Notes: generated from the letters alone by a model not told the origin. A DNA stretch of 64,000 nucleotides from CAWUEZ02 sp963921355 (GCA_963921355.3 OZ001190.1:2232001-2296000), one strand, 5' to 3'. Shown: positions 15,277 through 24,483, counted from the stretch's first letter. Made by a program: numbers and translations.

Positions 15277-16491
15277 TTACTCGGCCGCCGACGGCACGAA
15301 ACGGCGGTTTTCCAGTTCCTGCCGGCAGCTGCTGAAGACTGCACAGACCTTCTCGATCTGCTCTTCCGTATGCGCGGCCGACACGCTGCACCGCAGCAGG
15401 CAACTGCCGTCCGGGGTTCCCGGCGGCAGGGCCAGGTTGACGTAGACACCGGCCTCAAGAAGGGCGTTCCACATCATGACCGCCGCTTCTTCGTCCGGCA
15501 TCTTGACCGCGACGATCGGACTCACTTCGGCGCAGATCGTGAGCCCGAGTGCGGCCAGACGGCTGTGCATCATTCGGGCATTGTCCCAGAGGCGCTGACG
15601 CAGCGCCGGCGTCGACCGGATCTTGCCGAGGGCCGCGCGCGCGGTCGCGATACTTGCCGGCGACGATGAGGCCGTGAACATGTAGGGGCGGCTGGTATAG
15701 CGAAGGCGCTCGAAGCCCGCGCGGCTTGATGCGCCAAACCCGCCGACGGTTCCGAGGCTCTTGCTGAAGGTTCCGACGACATAGTCGACATCCGCTTCAA
15801 CGCCCGCGGCCTCGGCGACGCCGCGACCGTTCTCGCCGAAGACGCCCAGCGAATGCGCCTCATCGACCATGAGTTCCGCATTGTGGCGCCGCTTGACGTC
15901 AGCAAACTCATCGAGTGGCGCCTGATCGCCCAACATGCTGTAGATCCCCTCAACCACGACCAGCTTGGCGCGCGGGTCGTCCTTGAGCCGACGCAACCGC
16001 CGGTCCAGGTCCTCGGGAGAGTTGTGACGAAAACGGATGAGGGTGGCGCCGGTCAACCGGCAGCCGTCATAGATGCTGGCGTGCGAGTCCGCATCCAGCA
16101 GGATCACGTCGTCAGGGCCCGCCAGGCCCGCGAGGATTCCGAGATTGGCCTGATAGCCGGTGGGAAACACCAGAGCGGAGTCCCGTCCGAGGAACTCTGC
16201 GATCTCCTGTTCGAGCGCCCGATGGCTGGAGTAGGTGCCGTTTGCGATCCGAGACCCGGTTGTTCCAGTGCCTTCCTGGGCGATGGCGTCGCTGGCCGCC
16301 GTCAGACATTCGGGGTCGAAGGTCAGACCCAGGTAGTTGTTCGTCCCAGCCAGAATGACGTCACGGCCATCGATGACGGCCTCGGTCGCGGAAACGATCC
16401 GATCCATTCGAATGGCGAACGGGTCTCGACCCGCTTCCAGAAGTCGGGAGTGGCGGGCCGCAATGCCGTCGTATTTCTCAAGCAGGCTCAT
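15277..16491 (-). CDS. spt: Serine palmitoyltransferase (alpha-oxoamine synthase)
   Basis: The 404-residue PLP enzyme condenses serine with a palmitoyl thioester to give 3-ketosphinganine, the first committed step of sphingolipid synthesis. The TFSKSLGTVGG motif supplies the Schiff-base lysine K244. DADSHASI holds the histidine (H137) that stacks on the cofactor, and VDEAHSLG holds D210 and H213. Length and motif order match soluble bacterial Spt homodimers. KBL, BioF and HemA share the fold, but the neighbouring ACP, ligase and reductase favour Spt. The ATG is 3 bases after the ACP stop. It is the last gene of a minus-strand operon and runs into the convergent Tam41-like gene with a 30-base gap. 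Confidence 0.9.
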   Translation of the reverse strand: MSLLEKYDGIAARHSRLLEAGRDPFAIRMDRIVSATEAVIDGRDVILAGTNNYLGLTFDPECLTAASDAIAQEGTGTTGSRIANGTYSSHRALEQEIAEFLGRDSALVFPTGYQANLGILAGLAGPDDVILLDADSHASIYDGCRLTGATLIRFRHNSPEDLDRRLRRLKDDPRAKLVVVEGIYSMLGDQAPLDEFADVKRRHNAELMVDEAHSLGVFGENGRGVAEAAGVEADVDYVVGTFSKSLGTVGGFGASSRAGFERLRYTSRPYMFTASSSPASIATARAALGKIRSTPALRQRLWDNARMMHSRLAALGLTICAEVSPIVAVKMPDEEAAVMMWNALLEAGVYVNLALPPGTPDGSCLLRCSVSAAHTEEQIEKVCAVFSSCRQELENRRFVPSAAE

Positions 16492-16494
16492 GGG

Positions 16495-16746
16495 TCAGTC
16501 TTCATTCAATCTAGCACTTACAGTCTCGACCAGGTCCTGCAGGGTATGAACATCAGGCAGGAGATTGAGCGGGATTTCGACATCAAACTGCTCCTCCAGT
16601 TCCATTACCAAGTTCATCGCTCCGAGGGAATCCAAACCCAAATCTCCGGTAAGACTGGTTTCTGGAGTCAGTTCAATGCTGTTGGGGTTGAAGGCCTGGA
16701 GGATCCTGATGACTTCCGTGCGGACCGTGTCGGCAGTCCATTGCAT
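16495..16746 (-). CDS. Acyl carrier protein for sphingolipid synthesis (AcpR-like)
   Basis: This 83-residue ACP has the phosphopantetheine site GLDSLGAM with S40 and acidic helices typical of carrier proteins. The ATG at 16746 follows GGGGAAAGA at good spacing. A GTG nine codons earlier is less likely. It lies 3 bases before spt and 108 bases after the reductase gene. In Caulobacter a dedicated ACP works with an acyl ligase to feed serine palmitoyltransferase, so the same relay is likely: the ligase loads this ACP and Spt uses the acyl-ACP. It would need a phosphopantetheinyl transferase encoded elsewhere. Confidence 0.9.
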   Translation of the reverse strand: MQWTADTVRTEVIRILQAFNPNSIELTPETSLTGDLGLDSLGAMNLVMELEEQFDVEIPLNLLPDVHTLQDLVETVSARLNED

Positions 16747-16854
16747 GCGTTTCTTTCCCCAAGTGTTCGACACGTCCGAACGAATCGGTGCGCCGCCGGC
16801 GTCGGCAATCCGACGCTGATCCGAGGGCAGCGACCATGTGCGACTGACATTCAG

Positions 16855-17814
16855 TCAGATCCATCCCTCAGCCTTATACCATGCGAGAGTCTTTGCGAAC
16901 CCCCTGGCGAAATCGACCTTGGGCTGCCAACCGATCACATCTCCCAGGGGGTGGTCGCGGCAGATCCAGTCATCGTGGGCCAGTTCGCGGATTTTCCCCT
17001 CGGACAGCATCGGCGGCCGGCCGGTGAGCGCGTTTGTGACGGCACCGGCCGCACTGATCAAGTGCTGAATCGGTTTCGGGATGACGAATGTCCGAACCCG
17101 CTGGCCAAGCGAGCGTTCTGCGATCGCGGCAACCTCCGACCAGCTGTAGCCTTCGGGGGTTCCGTCATCGACTTCCAGGATCTGTCCTTGTCCGTGCGGC
17201 GACGAGGCCAGGGCCACGATGGCATCGGCAAGGTCCTCGACATAGATCATCGAGAACCGACCCCGCGCGTTCGGCAGGAGTCCGATACCCTTCGCGAGCT
17301 GGCGAAACAGCATCAGGGTGGCGCGATCCCCGGGGCCGTAGACGGCCGGAGGCCGCACGATCGACCACGGCAGCGCCGCTCCAAGCCGTTGCAGGACCTG
17401 CTCGCCGGCATGTTTGCTGGCGGCATAGGGCGAGAGATCCGCTTCGCGGGCTGCCAGAGACGAGACGAGAATGAAGCGCGGTTGGCGCGCCGAAGCCAAC
17501 ACCGCACGGACCAGATTGGCCGTGCCTTCCGCATTCGCCGTGTGGAAGTCCTGTGATCGGCTTGCGGATAGCAGGCCAGCACAGTGGATGATGATATCGG
17601 CGTCGGAAACGAGGGCGTCGAGCGCGTCGCTCGACCCGAGCGTTCCGGTGATCCCGGTCACCGATCCGTCGGCGCGATCCAACTGGCCTGCGCGTCGACT
17701 GAGGGCCTTCACGCGCCATGATTTCGCGCACAGGCGGTCCAGGATGTGTCCGCCGACAAAGCCCGTGCCTCCCGTCAGGGCGACCGTCCTGAAGGCCTCT
17801 TGCGTATCGGTCAT
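16855..17814 (-). CDS. cerR: NAD-dependent epimerase/dehydratase-family ceramide reductase (CerR-like)
   Basis: The 319-residue protein is an extended short-chain dehydrogenase: ALTGGTGFVGGH binds the dinucleotide, VSSLA carries the catalytic serine, and YAASK carries Y130 and K134. RPPAVYGPGD matches the substrate-loop motif of epimerases and 3-beta-HSD-like reductases. In Caulobacter the equivalent CerR reduces the 3-oxo group, after N-acylation according to the published bacterial pathway order. Its place between the acyl ligase and ACP-Spt supports this. The last residues (LAWYKAEGWI) are typical of the C-terminus of UDP-sugar-epimerase-like reductases, so a sugar substrate cannot be excluded from the motifs alone. 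Confidence 0.8.
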   Translation of the reverse strand: MTDTQEAFRTVALTGGTGFVGGHILDRLCAKSWRVKALSRRAGQLDRADGSVTGITGTLGSSDALDALVSDADIIIHCAGLLSASRSQDFHTANAEGTANLVRAVLASARQPRFILVSSLAAREADLSPYAASKHAGEQVLQRLGAALPWSIVRPPAVYGPGDRATLMLFRQLAKGIGLLPNARGRFSMIYVEDLADAIVALASSPHGQGQILEVDDGTPEGYSWSEVAAIAERSLGQRVRTFVIPKPIQHLISAAGAVTNALTGRPPMLSEGKIRELAHDDWICRDHPLGDVIGWQPKVDFARGFAKTLAWYKAEGWI

Positions 17815-17852
17815 GATGTCCCCGTGGAGACGACGCTCAGACTGTGGAACCG

Positions 17853-19664
17853 TCAGTCCGCCTGCGCCTGCGACGCCGCTTCACGTGCAGCGCGCGATGC
17901 CGAGTGGCGCACGTTCCTGTGGCTCGGCAGATCTGAAGGACGCGCCTGCGTCAGTCCGGCGGAGTCGAGGTCCGGCAGTGCCCCCGCCAGGTATCGGTCA
18001 CGCACCGCCGAGCGGCTGAGTTTCCCCGACGATGTGAAGGTCAGCGACTTGGGCGGAACCAGGACGACCTCGCAATCGGCGCCGCTGGACTCGCGAACAC
18101 TGGCCGCCGCCCGCTTGCGGAGGTCGTCGCGCTCGGCATCGCCCTTCACGCGACATTGCAGCACGACGATCATGTGTTCCTGGCTGTCCGGGCCCTCAAT
18201 CGAGAAACAGGCGACGTCGCCGGGCCGCACGCCGTCAATCCTTTCGACCGCCCACTCCACGTCCTGCGGCCAGATGTTCAGGCCGTTGACGATCACCAGG
18301 TCCTTGCGCCGTCCGGTCACCACCAGTTGACCCTCGATCATGTAACCGAGATCGCCGGTATCAAGCCAGCCATCCCGGGTCATCGCCTCCGAGGTCGCGG
18401 ACGGATCGTTGAAATAGCCATCCATGACACTGGGGCCGCGAACACAGATCCGGCCGACCTGCTGATCCGGCAGCCGATTGTCGCCGTCATCTCGGATCTC
18501 GACATCGTGGTCGGGAAGCGGCGCGCCGCAGACCACGAAGGATCGGGCAGCCCCGATGCGATCTGACCCGTTTCGCTTCGTGGCGATGACATTGCCTGTG
18601 CGTGCCAGATGCTGTTTGTCGATCCGGTCGACGGAAACACCATCGCCCAGCGCCGAGAACGTAACGGCGAGTGTGGACTCCGCCAGGCCGTAACTCGGCA
18701 GGAACGCGCTGCGTGAGAATCCAACCGAAGCGAATACCTCCGAGAACCGGTTGAGTGTCTCGGGCCGCACCATCTCGCCGCCGATACCGGCAATCCGCCA
18801 CGTGGAGAGGTCAATCGAATTGGCCGAACCGTTCAGGCCACGCCGGGCGCAGAGCTCATACCCGAATGTCGGGCTGAACGAGACGCTGCTGCCATGCTCG
18901 GAGATCAGCTTGAGCCATGTGAGCGGGCGCAGGGCGAAGCTCTGGGTCGCCAGCATGTCCACGGTGACCTGGCTGAGCATTGGCGTCAGGCAGAAGCCGA
19001 CGAGACCCATGTCATGGTAGAGCGGCAGCCAGGAGGTGCTGCGGTCGCCCGGCCGAAGCTGCAGGCCGTGGCGCCCGATGCCGCGCGCGTTGTTGAGAAC
19101 AGCCTTCTGAGACACCAGAACCCCCCGCGGAAGGCTGGTGCTGCCGGACGAGTACTGGATGTAGCAGGGCTCTTCCGGGGTGAATGGGCGAAGCTGGCCA
19201 CCCTCGGACGGCAGCGCGTAGAACTCCTCCGGGGTTCCAATCATCTTCGAGCCATTGCCCGGTCCCTTCAGAAATCGAACGATCTCCGATGGTCCCACGA
19301 TGACCGTCGCGCCCGATTTCTCGATCATGATCTCCAGCCGCGCCGTGTAGGCCTCGCGCCCGCCGAAGTTGGACGTGAGAGGCAGCGGCACCGGAATCAT
19401 CCCGGCGTACTGGCACCCAAGAAAGAACGTGACGAAGTCCGGGCTGGTGTCCGCGATGATAGCCACCCGGCTCCCGCGGGGCAGGCCGGCCCGACTGAAT
19501 CGCTGGGCCAGCGCGACCGATCGATCCCGCAATTCGGCATAACTCAGCGCGGTTTCAAGCTTCTCTCTGCCGGAGAAGAAGTTGAACCCGGACTGACCCC
19601 TGGCCGCATAGTCCAATCCGTCACTGACGGTTGCGAAGCTCGCAACAGTGAATTCCGGATCCAT
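17853..19664 (-). CDS. Fatty acyl-AMP/CoA (ACP) ligase (AcpS-like)
   Basis: The protein of about 603 residues is an ANL-superfamily adenylating enzyme of the fatty acyl-AMP ligase type. Motifs seen are YIQYSSGSTSLPRG (phosphate loop), WLPLYHDMGLVG, LPSYGLAES, GWLDTGDLGYM (ribose-binding aspartate) and FTSSGKLSRSAVR with the catalytic lysine. It activates a fatty acid with ATP and should transfer it to the adjacent ACP. It is the first gene of the operon with cerR, acp and spt, spaced 38 bases from cerR. The ATG at 19664 is chosen, though an in-frame GTG at 19691 is equally open and neither has a strong ribosome-binding site. The last 40 residues are alanine- and arginine-rich and may be a flexible tail. 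Confidence 0.85.
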   Translation of the reverse strand: MDPEFTVASFATVSDGLDYAARGQSGFNFFSGREKLETALSYAELRDRSVALAQRFSRAGLPRGSRVAIIADTSPDFVTFFLGCQYAGMIPVPLPLTSNFGGREAYTARLEIMIEKSGATVIVGPSEIVRFLKGPGNGSKMIGTPEEFYALPSEGGQLRPFTPEEPCYIQYSSGSTSLPRGVLVSQKAVLNNARGIGRHGLQLRPGDRSTSWLPLYHDMGLVGFCLTPMLSQVTVDMLATQSFALRPLTWLKLISEHGSSVSFSPTFGYELCARRGLNGSANSIDLSTWRIAGIGGEMVRPETLNRFSEVFASVGFSRSAFLPSYGLAESTLAVTFSALGDGVSVDRIDKQHLARTGNVIATKRNGSDRIGAARSFVVCGAPLPDHDVEIRDDGDNRLPDQQVGRICVRGPSVMDGYFNDPSATSEAMTRDGWLDTGDLGYMIEGQLVVTGRRKDLVIVNGLNIWPQDVEWAVERIDGVRPGDVACFSIEGPDSQEHMIVVLQCRVKGDAERDDLRKRAAASVRESSGADCEVVLVPPKSLTFTSSGKLSRSAVRDRYLAGALPDLDSAGLTQARPSDLPSHRNVRHSASRAAREAASQAQAD

Positions 19665-20155
19665 TCCTGAGATCTTGGGTGATGTCTGCACGGCGCTACC
19701 GGGTTTTTATCGGAGACGGAAGTCAGTCACGATCTTGAGTGTCGTTGTTCTCGTGGGGAGAGAGATCTTTCTACGCCTGAGTCTCCAATTACCCGCATTT
19801 CCATCATGGCCGCCTGCGCTCTCCGCCTGAATTCTGCGTGAACCAGCGCGTTGCGGCATCGGACTGCTCAGTCCTCATCGCCCGCACCGACCTCTCGGAG
19901 CCATTCACCCCGCAAAGTCCCCTAACTTAGGCCTTCCCGCCGCAAAAACGACCCGGAATGGCAACGCCCCGTCTAGATAGCAGCTAAAGCTATCGAGTTA
20001 AACCAATTTACGGAACTGTTACGCACCACGGTCATCCCTCATACACCGGTAGCCGCGGTTGACTGTCCGAAGCGGAATGGGCATCACTGTGCCGCCCTGG
20101 AACGCGGAAACCGAGAGAATACGTTGGAGTTCTTTGCGACAGACCGGCGTTTGGG
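19665..20155. other. Intergenic region between divergent genes, no gene seen
   Basis: These 491 bases separate the ligase operon from the YrbL-like gene, which run in opposite directions, and must hold both promoters. The part from 19920 to 20050 is more AT-rich than its surroundings. A short inverted repeat (GATAGC, 7-base loop, GCTATC) lies near 19976. No open frame with coding character and no confident promoter boxes were found. Confidence 0.6.
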
Positions 20156-20827
20156 GTGAGCGTGCGACAGCAGCATTCCGCTCCCGAATATACGATCGAC
20201 CTGACAGGGTTCAATCCGATTGCCGAAGGAAAGCACCGGCTTGTCTATCAGCATCCGGATAGATCAGACCGGCTCGTGAAGGTTCTGAAACCACATCTCC
20301 TCAAGCACGACGGCAAAATTGTAAAGAACAAGCTGTTTCGAATTCCTCCCAGGCAAGGAAATTTCATTCATTTTGCGATGGATTTTACAGAATACCTTGC
20401 CGTGCGTGTTCAGTCGGGGTTGACACCCACCGCGCTGCCGATCAGCGCCGTCTACGGAATCGAACCAACCACCGCAGGGATCGGCCTCATCGTCGAAAAG
20501 GTGACGCGGCCCGACGGCACGCTGGCGCCGACCCTGAAGTCCGTTCTGGCCGAAGGTGCGTTCGACGACCGGATGCGCCGATGCCTGGACCGGTTCTTCG
20601 ACGACATGGTCCGCTATCACGTTGTGGTCTACGAGCTTTCGCTGGAGAACATCCTCTACCGGGAAGATCCGGATGGAGACGGACGATTTCTCTGCGTGGA
20701 TGGGTTGGGCTGTCGAACCCTGATTCCTCTGCCGGTATGGTTCAAATCGATCAATACCCGAAAGCTGAACGGGTATCGGCGCGCTATTGAAGAGCAGATT
20801 TCCGCCCATTCCGACGCCACGCCATAG
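20156..20827 (+). CDS. YrbL family protein (PhoP regulatory network YrbL-like)
   Basis: The 223-residue protein matches the YrbL family: FNPIAEGKHRLVYQHPD near the start, a lysine strand (LVKVLKP), then VEKVTRPDG, the VVVYELSLENILY loop and a FLCVDGLG strand. This resembles a small protein-kinase-like fold, with EGKHRLVY standing for the glycine loop, the strand lysine for the ATP lysine, and the ELSLENIL and VDGLG elements for the catalytic and metal loops. No activity has been established for the family. In E. coli, yrbL is regulated by PhoP. The GTG start is the first codon of the frame. It stands 51 bases before a phosphatase gene, so they may be co-transcribed. Confidence 0.7.
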   Translation: MSVRQQHSAPEYTIDLTGFNPIAEGKHRLVYQHPDRSDRLVKVLKPHLLKHDGKIVKNKLFRIPPRQGNFIHFAMDFTEYLAVRVQSGLTPTALPISAVYGIEPTTAGIGLIVEKVTRPDGTLAPTLKSVLAEGAFDDRMRRCLDRFFDDMVRYHVVVYELSLENILYREDPDGDGRFLCVDGLGCRTLIPLPVWFKSINTRKLNGYRRAIEEQISAHSDATP

Positions 20828-20878
20828 CGGGTGTTGCGGCATTCAGCTGGCCCCGCAGATCGCATTGGAGAGGACACT

Positions 20879-21541
20879 GTGGATTTGCCACCTCTGACCG
20901 GGACCGAGCGCAGGCGTGCGCTCTGGAAGCTCGCGATGGCGGACCATGGGATCTTCCGTCAGATCTACCTCAACCTCCATCGGGTGGATGATCGTGTGTG
21001 GCGGTCAGCGCAACCGGCTCCGTGGCATCTGACCCGGTTCAAGGACCGGGGATTCAAGACCATTCTCAACCTCAGGAGTTCGACTCCGACCAATCCCCGC
21101 TACCGGTTGGAGCGGGAAGCCTGTGACGCTTTGGGGCTGGAACTCGTCAGTTTCAACGTGATGTCGCGCAGCCTGCTGGAGCCCGAGCGGGTGCTGGAGG
21201 CGGTCGATATCTGGAACCGGCTGACCCCGCCGATCCTGATGCACTGCAAGTCAGGGGCCGATCGGACGGGTTTCATGTCGACACTCTACCTCTGGCAATA
21301 CGCGGGAGTGCCGTTGCCCCAGGCGACCGGCCAGCTGTCCTGGCGCTACGGCCATATCCGCCGTTCCAAGACCGGCGTGCTCGACTATTTCTTCGAGCGC
21401 TACGCCGCGCGTAACGCGGAGACCGGGATCGGTTTCCGGGACTGGGTCTCGAATGAGTACGATCCGACGGCCCTCAAGGCGGAATTCCGAGGTTCCAGCA
21501 CCCTGGGGGACATCGCCGACACCCTGCTGCGGCGCGAGTAG
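20879..21541 (+). CDS. Dual-specificity/tyrosine-type phosphatase
   Basis: The 220-residue protein contains the cysteine phosphatase loop MHCKSGADRTG with nucleophile C123 and R129. An N-terminal DRVWRSAQPAP block and FKTILNLRS are typical of DSP-like enzymes related to phosphatidylinositol and protein phosphatases. A GTG start at 20879 is preferred because GGAGAGG lies 5 bases upstream. An earlier ATG-type frame at 20831 has no such site. It follows the YrbL-like gene on the same strand, which hints at a kinase-like/phosphatase pair. Placement beside the sphingolipid block allows a phospholipid substrate, but this is inference. Confidence 0.8.
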   Translation: MDLPPLTGTERRRALWKLAMADHGIFRQIYLNLHRVDDRVWRSAQPAPWHLTRFKDRGFKTILNLRSSTPTNPRYRLEREACDALGLELVSFNVMSRSLLEPERVLEAVDIWNRLTPPILMHCKSGADRTGFMSTLYLWQYAGVPLPQATGQLSWRYGHIRRSKTGVLDYFFERYAARNAETGIGFRDWVSNEYDPTALKAEFRGSSTLGDIADTLLRRE

Positions 21542-21557
21542 GCACGCAAGCCGGTCT

Positions 21558-21571
21558 CCCGGTTCACCGGG
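21558..21571. terminator. Hairpin between convergent genes
   Basis: CCCGGT and ACCGGG pair across a 2-base spacer (21558 to 21571), followed on the plus strand by TTTCTA. It lies in the 33-base gap between the phosphatase stop and the Na/Pi cotransporter stop. Confidence 0.45.
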
Positions 21572-21574
21572 TTT

Positions 21575-23368
21575 CTACGCCGCTTCTGTCAGCACCGGAG
21601 CCGGCAGGCTCAGCCGTGCCACGTGCCGCGCCAGCGAGTGGATGCGCTTGAACTTGTCGATCAGCGAGATCTCGATCCGGTGGTGGGCAAGCCGGTCGGT
21701 CGATCCGTCCGCCAGCCGCGCCGCCTGGTGTTTCAGCGCGACATCGACGAGCCGGACGATCTCGGCCTTGGCGGTTATCACCTCCTGGGCGGCCCGCTCG
21801 TCCTCCTCAGCGAACGCCCGGACCGCCAGGTCCACGGACCGGGAGGTCGTCTCAAGCAGTTGGCTGAGGATCAGCTGCGTCGTCTCGCTCGCCTTCAGAT
21901 TCTGTTCGATGGCGGCATATCCCATTTCAACGAGGTCGGTCTCGATCAGGTCACCGATCCGTTCCAGGTCATCGATGGCCGTCATCGCCTTGACCAGCGT
22001 CTCGCTCTGCTTGTCTGAGAGAGACTGACGGCCGATAAGTCCCAGATATTCGATGGCGCGGTCGCGCAGGACGTCCACGGCGTCGTCTTGTTTGCGGATT
22101 TCCGTCAGGCGTGCCGTGTCGCGGTCGCGAAATGCCGGCCTGATTTCGGCCAGCATGGCTTTCACCCGTTCGCCCATATGCCCGAACTCCAACCGGACGC
22201 GATCCAGCGCCAGGCTTGGCGTATCGACCAGCTCCTCATCGAGGAACTTGGGCTCGACAATCACCGGTTCCGGCACGATTCGGTCCGGAACCAGGCGCTC
22301 GACGAGCCGGGCGATCTGCACTGTGAACGGCAGAAAGACGAGCGCGTTGATCACGTTGAAGATTGTATTCGCGTTGGCGATCTGCCGCGGCGTGTCGGCC
22401 GCTCTCTGCTCGGCGCTGACGGCGGCGGCTTCCGAGGGCGAGATCCAGATTGCCAGTTCCGCCAGATAGCCGATCAGCCCGACCCAGAGCAGCGCTCCGG
22501 CGACGTTGAAGAACACATGGACGCCCGCCGCCCTCACAGCTTCGCGCGGCTTGCCGAGCGACGCCAAAAGCGCGGTCACACAGGTCCCGATGTTGGCACC
22601 GATCGCCTCGGCAATCCCGGCGGGCAGCGACAGCAGCCCCTGGGAGGCCATGACGATGACGATCCCGGTGGTGGCGGAAGATGACTGCACCAGGGCGGTG
22701 AACACCGCCCCGATGATGATGCCCAGAAGCGGCGCTTCGATCGCCAGCATCAGGTCCAGAAACGGCGGGTAGCTGCGCAGCGGTGCCATTGCATCGCCCA
22801 TGACGGTCATCCCGAGGAACACCAGGCCAAGTCCCATCAGCATGGAGCCGTAGTGCCGGACCTTGTCCCGCTTGCCGAGGAACAGCATGGCAAAGCCGAC
22901 CGCAATCATCGGCATGGCGATCTTGGTGACTTTGAACGCGACGATCTGAGCCGTGATGGTGGTGCCGATGTTGGCTCCCATGATCACCGGAATTGACTGG
23001 GCCATCGACATCAGGCCGGCGCTGATGAAGCCCACCACAAGAACCGTCGTCACCGAGGAGGACTGGATGACCGCGGTCACGAACGCGCCGGTTGCGGCCC
23101 CCACCACTCGGTTGGCGGTGACTTTGGAGAGCAGGACCTTCATCTGTTCGCCAGCGGCGGCCTTCAGGCCGTCCGACATCTGCTCCATGCCGAACAGAAA
23201 CAGGGCCAGACCGCCCAGACCCGCCGAGATCATCGGAATCCAGGGTGGCTCATCCACGCTTCCGTCGGCGCCCAGAACCGGCCCGGCAATCAGGGCCAAT
23301 GCACAGGCGGCGGCGACGATGCCGAGTGTGGGGTTCCGGCGAAACTGAACGAGATGAAGGTTTCTCAT
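21575..23368 (-). CDS. Na/Pi cotransporter family protein with PhoU-like domain
   Basis: The 597-residue protein has a signal-anchor-like N-terminus, two inverted repeats of the NaPi type II fold each with a QSSS motif (FVTAVIQSSSVTT near residue 100 and FTALVQSSSATTG near residue 220), and paired GANIGT elements. The last 200 residues form a helical PhoU-like domain (from about residue 380), as in YjbB-type bacterial proteins. It should move phosphate across the inner membrane with sodium. YjbB-like members are reported to export phosphate. No Pho box was recognised upstream. It is transcribed alone or after the HAD gene, with a GC hairpin in the gap. Confidence 0.88.
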   Translation of the reverse strand: MRNLHLVQFRRNPTLGIVAAACALALIAGPVLGADGSVDEPPWIPMISAGLGGLALFLFGMEQMSDGLKAAAGEQMKVLLSKVTANRVVGAATGAFVTAVIQSSSVTTVLVVGFISAGLMSMAQSIPVIMGANIGTTITAQIVAFKVTKIAMPMIAVGFAMLFLGKRDKVRHYGSMLMGLGLVFLGMTVMGDAMAPLRSYPPFLDLMLAIEAPLLGIIIGAVFTALVQSSSATTGIVIVMASQGLLSLPAGIAEAIGANIGTCVTALLASLGKPREAVRAAGVHVFFNVAGALLWVGLIGYLAELAIWISPSEAAAVSAEQRAADTPRQIANANTIFNVINALVFLPFTVQIARLVERLVPDRIVPEPVIVEPKFLDEELVDTPSLALDRVRLEFGHMGERVKAMLAEIRPAFRDRDTARLTEIRKQDDAVDVLRDRAIEYLGLIGRQSLSDKQSETLVKAMTAIDDLERIGDLIETDLVEMGYAAIEQNLKASETTQLILSQLLETTSRSVDLAVRAFAEEDERAAQEVITAKAEIVRLVDVALKHQAARLADGSTDRLAHHRIEISLIDKFKRIHSLARHVARLSLPAPVLTEAA

Positions 23369-23419
23369 GGTGTTCCCCAGCGGGCTCTTTGACCGGTATC
23401 GCGCCGGGCTGGTCGCACC

Positions 23420-23439
23420 GCGCGCCTTCAGGGGCGCGC
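23420..23439. terminator. GC-rich hairpin in an intergenic gap
   Basis: GCGCGCC and GGCGCGC pair with a 6-base loop (TTCAGG). It sits between the HAD hydrolase stop and the Na/Pi cotransporter start, both on the minus strand. No T-tract follows, so it may be only a transcript boundary or structure. Confidence 0.3.
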
Positions 23440-23512
23440 CCGTGATGGTCGGCCAACGGGGCGATCCAGCCAGTCTAGACCGGCTCGTGGGGGAGTGGGA
23501 CAGCGCGGGCGC

Positions 23513-24232
23513 CTATCCGAGGAAGGCCTCGACGAAGTCAGCCATGGTTTCGAAGCGGGCATCGGGTGCCGCCAGTTCGGCTCCAAACCCTGTATGACCG
23601 AGGGCCTTCCCCGGTCTGTCAATGCGCACCACCCGCTGGCCCAGTAGGTTGCAGGGCCGAACGTCCGCCCGCCGGCTTTGGGCGACATGCAGGACACGGT
23701 GCGGAGGTATGCCGCGTGCGGCGAGATCGGTCAGGGCCAGGACAAAGTGCCGGAGCGCCGGTTTGTAGGCCCCGGCACGCTGCGCCGTGACGGTGATATC
23801 GAAGGGATCGTTGAGGCGTGCGGCCGACAGGGCAAACGACGCATCGTCCATGTTTGTGAGGGCGCCGAGCACGAACCGCTCACCCAGACGGGCGAGGGCC
23901 CCGACGCTGTCCGGGTAGGCGGGCCAGTCGCCAACGGAGCGCCCGAAGGAGTCCTGGGCCGACCGGGCGACGGATCCGTTCCATTCACCCGCCACGTAGG
24001 CGATCGACAGCTCGAGAATCCGTGGGAAGGGACGGGCTGGCGACAAGGTTTGATAATGGGCCCGCGCACGATCGAACGCGTCGATGATCTCCGCGTCACT
24101 GGGGGCCACTCCGTGCGCAGTCGCCCAGGCTCTGAGCTTTGCAAGGATCTCGGGTTCCCAATCGATCAGGGTTCCGTACACGTCGAAAGTCACCGCGTCG
24201 AGTGAGTCTGGGTCTATCCGGGTGGAGTTCAT
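23513..24232 (-). CDS. HAD-superfamily hydrolase, haloacid dehalogenase type II-like
   Basis: The 239-residue protein has the HAD motif I TFDVYGTLIDWE with the nucleophile aspartate, motif II GALTNMD, and the lysine of motif III in AGAYKPAL. In type II haloacid dehalogenases the next block is usually a histidine/aspartate-rich VAQSxxHDxxP element. Here it reads VAQSRRADVRP, so the family position is retained but the usual histidine is missing. The substrate may be a 2-haloacid or, more often in this family, a phosphorylated small molecule. It runs divergently from the CoA transferase gene, with about 250 bases between them. Confidence 0.75.
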   Translation of the reverse strand: MNSTRIDPDSLDAVTFDVYGTLIDWEPEILAKLRAWATAHGVAPSDAEIIDAFDRARAHYQTLSPARPFPRILELSIAYVAGEWNGSVARSAQDSFGRSVGDWPAYPDSVGALARLGERFVLGALTNMDDASFALSAARLNDPFDITVTAQRAGAYKPALRHFVLALTDLAARGIPPHRVLHVAQSRRADVRPCNLLGQRVVRIDRPGKALGHTGFGAELAAPDARFETMADFVEAFLG

Positions 24233-24483
24233 GATCGCCTCAATTGATCGCCTTTCGGCGCACTGATGCTGCGCTCATCGGACAGCCGCTGGAAGGCTGC
24301 CTTGCGGACCCAGCTTGCGGGGGCCTGACACGGCACTCCATTCCGAAGACGGTCGACGCGGTGGACATGCGGATCAGCTGCCGCGCTCTGGACCGGCCTT
24401 GCCGCTGTCTTGACCGGTTCTCGCGAGCTGTGGGCATATGCCGGCGCATGAGCGCACCGCGCAGGCGTTCCAGGGAGGACAGG

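Noticed and set aside
24233..24483. N-terminal extension of the CoA transferase
   Set aside because: The frame is open but lacks coding character, and the ATG at 24484 has an excellent ribosome-binding site.
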